From Polyporus tsugae (taxonomy: Eukaryota; Basidiomycota; Agaricomycetes; Polyporales; Polyporaceae), in the NCBI GenBank assembly GCA_024305745.1, contig JAHRBS010000010.1:1123501-1187500 (forward strand): DNA of 64,000 bases, given 5' to 3'. Of this stretch, positions 57,793-64,000 are shown piece by piece. The first letter of the stretch is position 1. Each line of letters begins with the position of its first letter. The notes below the pieces were generated by a model. That model did not search any database. It saw nothing but the letters and a program-made list of their open reading frames with translations, and was not told where the DNA came from. Position numbers and translations under genes: made by a program.

Positions 57793-59062
57793 ATGTCTGT
57801 CACGTCCCGGGAGCTGGCCTACGCGGCCACAACTGGCAGCTTCACGCGAAATTTCCGCCACCTGCTCTCCGTCCCTCGATTCATGGTTCGCGGCCCCTTC
57901 ATGCCTGGCCAGCCCGTCCCCAAGGACACGAAGCCGAAGGACAGGATAAAACATTGGAACATCGTTCCCGGAGATTTTGTCAAGATTAGGGGAGAGACGA
58001 GCGGTCCGGTGCATGAGGTGCACAGAGTGAACAAGCTCTCCAACCGGGTCATACTCAAGCGGGAGATTAACAAGGCGGTGAGTACGTTTAATCGTGGGGG
58101 TTATGTGTGCGGTCTGACAGACTGCGATGTGTAGGGTTATGTGCCGGAAGCAGGGCGACAGTCTGGGATCTCTGTGCCATATTCACAATGCCAGCTCCTT
58201 GTCGGCAAGTACGAGTACCCCCCTGAGGCAGACGAGGCCGAGCCGAAGCTGAAAAAGTGCGCCCCACTTCTTGTTCCGCATAACCGAAGCGTGCTAACCT
58301 CTACCATAGTGTGTTCGCTACGCGTCTCACGACCTCGAAGCCCTACTACTACAAGAAGGGTGGCTACTGGATCTGGAGGCGGTATGCGGTAAACACTGTC
58401 CCTCGTTTACCGAACTACACCACGAGGACCCACATATCCATCCGTATACCGTGGCCGAAGCGGAACCCCGTCACGAAGCCAGAACGTGAGTGCATCGGTC
58501 CTTCCTTCTGTTGCGCGTACTTACTATGTCAACAGCCACCGCATATGACACGACGGAAGATGCTGTCCTCGAAGTGACATACACTCCCCCGACACTGCCG
58601 GACTCCTTCTTGTCCCCCGCTCCCCGGATACCAAGCGAGCAGGAATACATCGTCTCCCTCGCCGATCCCGAGAGGACGTTCTTCTCGGCCTCCGCCCCCA
58701 TCGAGGTGCACCTCCAGAAGGAGCTCTCGAACCCTCACAGCCGCGCGAAGAAGCAGGCGCGCTGGCAGGCGTTCGAGGCACACCAGAAGGCGCTTCTCCA
58801 GGAATACATCGACGCCGAATGCGCGAACCTCGACGGGCGCACGAAGCAGGTCGCGCACGCGGACGCGACATGGAAGTGGCAGCAACGGCTCCTCAAGGAC
58901 CGCAGGGCCGAGCTGGCGCGACGCTGGCGCAACCGGGGTGGGGAGGCGCGCCTGACGAGGAAGCGCCAACGCAAGATGCGCAAGCTGGAGAAGCGCGAGG
59001 AGAAGCTGCGCAATCTGGTGCTCGCGGAGGCCAGGAACCAGGTCTTGCCGCAGGCTGCGTAG
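57793..59062 (+). CDS. MRPL40: Mitochondrial ribosomal protein uL24m (Mrpl40-like)
   Basis: Large-subunit mitoribosomal protein of the L24 family. The 369 aa product comes from exons 57793-58077, 58135-58256, 58310-58485 and 58536-59062. The KOW-type core is seen at residues 50-95: IKHWNIVPGDFVKIRGETSG, PVHEVHRVNKLSNRVILKRE, then GYVPEAGRQSG. An aromatic stretch, YYYKKGGYWIWRRY, and the conserved TRTHISIRIPWPKRNP follow. The C-terminal half is a long charged helical extension typical of fungal Mrpl40, which is far larger than bacterial L24. The N-terminus is basic and Ser/Thr-rich, in keeping with import. Confidence 0.88.
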
Positions 59063-59904
59063 ATGGAAGGGTCGGATCACGACGGCGGAGGTCGTTCTAC
59101 TGTATGTTCCCGCACGCCTGGTTCTGTGGGGCCGGCCGTGCGCTCGGTAATAGATTGCGTCCAACTCACACGCCGTCATCAGGCCACGCCTGGACCACGC
59201 ACTGGAAACTGGGTGGAGTCACTGAACCAGAAATTGGCCCACCATCCGCTAGTCGCGTTCTCGCCTCGGGATAGAAAAACGTTGTCGCTTTTCATACGGT
59301 TTGGCTGGGTGAAGAATGTGGTGTCGTCCACCAAATATGTAGCCACGTCAATTTCATTCGTGTGTGCGGTTCTTTCTGTCCTCTCGAATCGTGCGTCGCA
59401 CTCCCAAAGCGGCGCCTGATGACACGACTCGAAGACGCCTTGGCCACGTACGGCTCTCTTGAACAAGCACGTTCAGCTGTACATACTGGTCAGTGGTCAA
59501 GTTGGCAGCCACTGTCGGTCCTAAGCATGCAGACGCATCGAACTGTCCAGGCTCGTTGTCTCTGCGCGTACGTCCTTTATTTCTTGGCTTGAAATTGCAA
59601 GGGATGATGTGTTCAACTTCTTATAAGTGAGAGCTGTAGTCGGCACCCACAGTTTCCCGAGAACGGAGGGACTTTGGTGGCTTCAACTTCTCGATGGCAC
59701 GCGCAGCGTCACTGTGCCGCCGTCGCGTTCCGTCTGTCCGGTGAAGACGCCCACGACGCCCCCACGCGTCGCGTATATATAAAATGACAAACCGCGAGCT
59801 CCGCATCGACTTCTCTGTCCTTCTCGCCCCTCGTCACTCCATCCGGGTTGTCCTGGTTGCTTGGCCTCGCTCAGTGCCAGCATCCCAGGTTCCGACGGTC
59901 GGCC
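59063..59904. promoter_or_regulatory. Intergenic with strong TATA box before MFS gene
   Basis: 840 bp without a supported gene. TATATATAAAA at 59774-59784 is the best TATA box in the window, 121 bp before the transporter ATG. Strong TATA boxes are common for inducible genes, which fits a drug-type transporter. Confidence 0.6.
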
Positions 59905-61972
59905 ATGTCCTCGCGATCGGAGACTGACACAGCAACTGATGTCGAAACGGCAGGACAGGCGCCCGACCAGCCTGGCAAGTCCCATCTCAAAGAGATAGCC
60001 GACGCCGACCCATATGTTTGCAGCCTCGACCCCGATGAGGACCCTAAGAAGCTGCCCCTGTGGAGGAAATGGGCTGCAGTATTGACGATCAGCTCCGCTT
60101 CGCTATGTGCGGCGTTCGCGTCTTCTGTGGTGCGTTTTCCCCACAACCCCAATTGCAAGTTTTGCGGAACACCGATCGCGACCTCTCTACATTTCAGGCC
60201 GTTTTCACAGAGGCCGGTCTCGCGCGCGATCTCCACGCCTCCCATGAAGTAACCATCCTCAGCGTGAGCCTGTACGTTTTTGGGCTCGGCATCGGACCTC
60301 TGTTCGTTGGGCCGCTCTCCGAGTTGTACGGGCGGAACATCATCTACCGGGTCTCATATATCCTCTTCTTCACCTTCACATGGCCGACTGCATTTCCACC
60401 CGACATAGGTACGTGTACATAGATGCATAATGTGCCACAAGGTGCACTCATGTGCATTCTCCAGTCACGTACCTTGTCTTCCGATTCATCACAGGGCTAT
60501 GTGGATCAGCATTTCTGAGCGTAGCGGGTGGGAGTGTCAGTGACTTGTTCGACAATGAGCATGTCGCGACGTACGTTGTTGTCCACTTTTCACCAATGTC
60601 TACTAAGAAAACATTTTCTAGCCCTATGGCCGTATACACCATCTCACCATTCATTGGTCCCATCCTTGGACCTCTGGTCGGAGGGTAGGTTGCCATGCAA
60701 TATACCCCCTAGTCAAAGTACACTGATCCCCTTGCTTAACAGATTTATTGTACAGGCATGTCACTCATTCTACCCCCATGAAAGGCGTATTTACTCAGTG
60801 CGACAAAATTAGAACGCGGATTGGAGATGGTGCTATCGCACGTTGCTTATCTGGCAATTCGTGCAGACGTGTCTCCTGTTCCATGTGAGTCCAGCGTAGT
60901 TATTACTCAAGGTTCTAAGCTAACTTTGGTTCGTGGCAGGCCGTACCTGAGACGTATGTTCCCGTCATCCTCAAGCGCAAGGCCCAAAGGTACTTACAGC
61001 ACTCATGTTCCTGCCACATTCATGCTCACATACCTGTCAGGCTGCGGAAAACGGATGACCCGAAGTGGCGAGCACCCATTGAGCAACAAAGCCACAATCT
61101 GGCTCGTATGGTTCTCTACAGCATCTACACCCCGTTCCGTATGTGGTCTCTTCGACCACCAATAAAGCCCCTCTCACCCTCTGTTCCCAGGGCTTCTTCT
61201 TTTAGATCGTATGGCCCTTGCTTTGGACATCTGGTCCGCTCTACTCCTCGGAATCATTTACTTGGCGTTCCAGGCGTTTCCCATCATCTTCATGGATGTG
61301 CACGGATTCAACGTCCAGGATACTGGGCTTGCCTTTCTCGGCATTGGGCTGGGAATGTTCCTTGGTCTCGCGACCCAGCCATTCTGGAACAGACTATTCC
61401 GTGAGGCAGCTTTGAAGCACAAAGGACACCTGCCGCCAGAGACGCGGTTGCTCATGGGCCAAGTCGGCGCAGTTCTCGCGCCACTAGGTCAGTGCTCCGC
61501 TCCCTCCTCAGTCGTCGCGTCTGGGAGTGCTCACCGAGTGATATATAACGCATAGGACTGTACATCATGGCGTTTACGACGTACAAGCAAGTGCATTGGA
61601 TCGGGCCCATTATCGGCTCTATCCCATTCGGCGCCGGGACCTATTTCATCTTCACGGCTGTGTTCACCTACCTCGTCACCGCGTACCGACCTATCGCTGC
61701 AAGCGCCATGGCAGCGAACAGCGCTGTGCGGTCCAGTTTCGCCGCTGGGTTCCCGTTGTTCGCCGGCCAGATGTACGACAGGTTGGGTACGGTTGGTGCG
61801 ACTGCCCTCCTTGCTGGACTGATGACCGTGATGGCACCTTTACCGTGAGTGGAATGCAGGATGTGGACGAATGACCGGGTTTGAACTGACTGCTTTACCA
61901 TGGGACCACAGATTTGTCCTGTACAGGATAGGTGCGAGGTTGCGGGCGAACTCTCAGTTCGCTGCGGCATAG
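59905..61972 (+). CDS. MFS transporter, DHA1 (drug:H+ antiporter) type
   Basis: A 494 aa plasma-membrane-type major facilitator with 12 predicted helices. Exons: 59905-60129, 60198-60408, 60465-60570, 60622-60684, 60743-60755, 60813-60884, 60940-60989, 61041-61138, 61191-61487, 61556-61844 and 61912-61972; phases close. Seen are the acidic N-tail with DPEDP-like SLDPDEDPKKLPLWRKW, motif A-type GPLSELYGRNIIYRVSY, the motif C-like ISPFIGPILGPLVGGFI, NADWRWCYR after helix 6 start, AVPETYVPVILKRKAQRLR, and helix 7-12 segments to the C-terminus. Exon 5 has only 13 nt and its intron begins GC. The subfamily includes polyamine and fungicide exporters such as Tpo1 and Flr1; the substrate cannot be read from sequence. 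Confidence 0.87.
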
Positions 61973-62670
61973 CTGCGTTCGATGAATAATATGTCTTCCC
62001 AGTTTACGATAAATTGACGATACACACGTTTGTGATGACCTCGCATTAATCTCGCTAGTGACTCTCTAGATACACTTGGATACACCGCACTTTTTTTCTG
62101 ATATCCCAATGTTAGACTCGCGTAACTCCTGCGAAACCCTATGACTGTCGGAGCAAGCGAAAGAATCGTCCGAGTGAAGCACAGAGTGTATTCCGGTTGT
62201 CCTGTACTGTCCTATACGAGGTCACCGTCGTGGTACAGAGGCAAATGGAAATGGATGAGTACAAAAAATACAACAGCGAATCATGCGCTACGTCGGAAAC
62301 TGCCGGCGAGCAAGCGCTCTCTTGCCAAATCTGCGAATTCCAACAGTGACTACTGTAGCCCTTTGGCCTCCTTGATATACCTTTGTCGTCCACCAACTTG
62401 ACGTACGATATCTCGAGTCAAATTTCAAGAAATGCAAAGCTTGGAGTAGCTGAGCTTGCCGTCACGGACGGACGTCGACGGATGATTGGCCGGAGGTAGC
62501 GCCGAGCCGCTGCAAGACGCTCTGCAATGTGATTGGCCGGCGAGGAAGTTCACCGAAACCCACCGCCAGTTTTCGGCCAGCGATCGCGGAGGCGACCGCG
62601 ATGTTTTAATCCGGGTGGAGGAGGATGTCGGGTTCTCACGCTTCCCTCACACACGACCACCACCAACGCC
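61973..62670. other. Intergenic: MFS 3' flank and COX8 promoter
   Basis: About 700 bp with no supported gene. The part near 62500-62620 is GC-rich and ends in a C/A-rich leader before the COX8 start. No TATA box. Confidence 0.4.
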
Positions 62671-63013
62671 ATGTCGCTCCTCGCCCGTTCTGCTGCTCCC
62701 CTCCGCCAGGTCGCCGTCCGCTCGCGCGCAGCCCCCGCACGTCACATGTCGCACGGCGAGTACAAGGTGCGATCACAGTGTTATTCACAGTGGGCGGTAT
62801 GTCGTTGACGTGTTCTCGGATGCGTTCAGCACCTCCCCTTCGCCTACGAGAAGAAGGGCGCATTCGGCGTCAAGGTGGCAACCTACATGCTTGTTGGCTT
62901 CACCATCCCCTTCGTCGCTACCTACTACCAGCTGTGCGTGTGGCTTCCACTTTGTGTGCGAATATGACTCTGACAACGTGTTCGTTTACAGGAGGAAGTC
63001 TGGCAAGGCATAA
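62671..63013 (+). CDS. COX8: Cytochrome c oxidase subunit COX8 (VIIc family)
   Basis: Small single-helix subunit of mitochondrial complex IV. The 73 aa precursor comes from exons 62671-62766, 62830-62933 and 62992-63013, so it was too fragmented to appear as one frame. MSLLARSAAPLRQVAVRSRA is a matrix-type presequence ending near ARHMSHGEYK. The mature part has HLPFAYEKKGAFGVKVATYM, then a membrane helix LVGFTIPFVATYYQL and the terminal RKSGKA, matching yeast Cox8 (IPF..., helix with FAVPFVA, ending LKKSGAF). It joins COX15 and HEM12 as a third gene in this window serving heme and oxidase biogenesis. Confidence 0.87.
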
Positions 63014-63200
63014 GAAACCGCACGGGGCGTGCCGCTACTGTAGACTACCTACTCTGTACCCGGAGAACACACTAGAATTAGACGGTGGTCGTGCCTCACA
63101 CAGTCCCTTTGCCCGTCTTTTCACGCAAGATACCAACCGAGGCCGAGCAAATCAACGTTTATTGGGTCTCCGGAGCCAAAACCCAGTGCATTTGTGAGCA

Positions 63201-64000
63201 TTACTCTGCGCTCTCCCCATTCGCCTCCATGGCTGCTTCTACCTCCGCCACGTCTGCCTCTTCCTCCAACGAGGCGTCGCTCCTGAGAAGAGATACCTTC
63301 GGCATCTGTCCCTTGCCAGAATTGGACGTGACTGACTTGCAGTCGCACGTCCGCGCAAGGAGTTCGGGATCGTTCGTCAGCGCATCTAGAGCTGCGAGCG
63401 ACACCTTTCTCGTCGCAATCACAGGCGATGGGTCTGTCGCGCTCGCTATGACTTTTCCGTGGATGACGACTGAGGTGGTGCGTTGCTCAATGGCGCACAG
63501 TGTATGTCCTGTAAATGCGACTTACCGTCCATTTGAACGGGCACGTTCTGGCGCGTTTGTGGCAGTTTTACGATGGCGTTGTTCTGGCACCCTTCCGCCT
63601 GCAGGAGCTCGAGGAGGGTGATCTTCGGGTTCGCGGAGAGAGTTTGTAGCCGGACGTGCGCCTCGAGGAATGGCTTGAAGACGGTCTCGAAGAAGCGTCC
63701 GACCCCCACCTCGAAGAAGTTGTCGGAGACGTACAGAGCCCCAATGAGGGATTCGACGACGTCGGACAGGCACTGCAAGGCCGGGGTCGGTTGGGGTTTT
63801 GGACATGAGGACGTTGTAGAACGACGTACCTTGGGTGGCTCCATGGGCATGTCGAGCCAGTACTGCCCTGGCAACCTCTTCTCCCTCTCGGCGAAGTCGT
63901 ACTCCTTCTTGCGGAGCTCCGCTAGGAAGTCGATGTACTTCTGGATTGCGGTGGTGAGCTCTTTGGAGTCCATGTGGATGTATTGCTGCAGGTTGGCGTA
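63201..64000 (-). CDS. DCL: Dicer-like RNase III, C-terminal part (runs off window)
   Basis: 3' end of a Dicer-type gene for RNA interference; its 5' part lies beyond 64000. Exons seen: 64000-63830 (open at the edge), 63772-63526 and 63469-63201. KCLSDVVESLIGALYVSDNF is the second half of an RNase III domain, with the conserved Asp and Glu of the D-x-x-E-x-x-I-G motif. The first RNase III signature should be just outside. ITLLELLQAEGCQNNAI onward, with VVIHGKVIASAT and IATRKVSLAALDAL, looks like a terminal dsRNA-binding fold. The tail ends EVEAAMEANGESAE. Presence suggests a working RNAi pathway in this species. A plain RNase III such as Rnt1 is less likely given the sequence type, but cannot be excluded without the helicase and PAZ parts. 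Confidence 0.75.

Overview
This is a 64 kb piece of nuclear chromosome from a filamentous basidiomycete, most likely an Agaricomycete. The evidence is dense spliceosomal introns of about 45-65 bp with GT-AG ends and CTNAC-like branch sites, proteins that look typically basidiomycete (an HEI10 ligase, a DUF6534 membrane protein, an APSES-ankyrin factor, a Dicer), and the absence of operons, plasmid functions or prophage. I rebuilt gene models by eye from six-frame translation, splice signals and reading-phase bookkeeping. Exon boundaries are therefore predictions, although the phases close in nearly every model.

Layout, left to right. 1-1505 holds no gene I can support. 1506-8522 carries proteasome alpha-6 (PRE5), COX15, a mitochondrial BolA protein, an NCBP3-like cap-binding protein and KRR1. 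8868-15215 has a large disordered RGG/poly-Asn protein, an NAD-dependent epimerase-like protein and a headless membrane-protein gene. 15698-22481 has a CBM48 (Crp1/Mdg1-like) protein, an EFM6-like methyltransferase and LEU1. 23024-35309 has a CUE-domain protein, the meiotic ligase HEI10 and a giant GAS2-domain coiled-coil protein. 36985-44760 has BEM1, NOT3 and mitochondrial L7/L12. 44761-48543 is the only clearly accessory stretch: a decayed and an intact copy of a DUF6534 multi-pass membrane protein. 49224-59062 returns to core genes: SHG1, HEM12, CDC14, an MBP1-like cell-cycle factor and mitochondrial uL24. 59905-64000 has an MFS transporter, COX8 and the 3' end of a Dicer gene that leaves the window.

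Genes are often arranged head to head over short shared promoters: COX15/BolA, NCBP3-like/KRR1, CRP1-like/EFM6, BEM1/NOT3, SHG1/HEM12 and CDC14/MBP1. Six genes act in mitochondria (COX15, the BolA protein, L7/L12, uL24, COX8, and by presequence type the BolA-COX15 pair is adjacent). CDC14 and MBP1 share a promoter region with several ACGCGT boxes, the motif MBF binds in yeasts.

I found no clearly new multigene system. The most unusual signals are in gene structure: an apparent one-nucleotide exon in KRR1, a coding exon consisting only of the ATG in PRE5, a RING domain cut into microexons in HEI10, a one-base frame break near the end of the GAS2 gene, and a damaged splice donor in SHG1.
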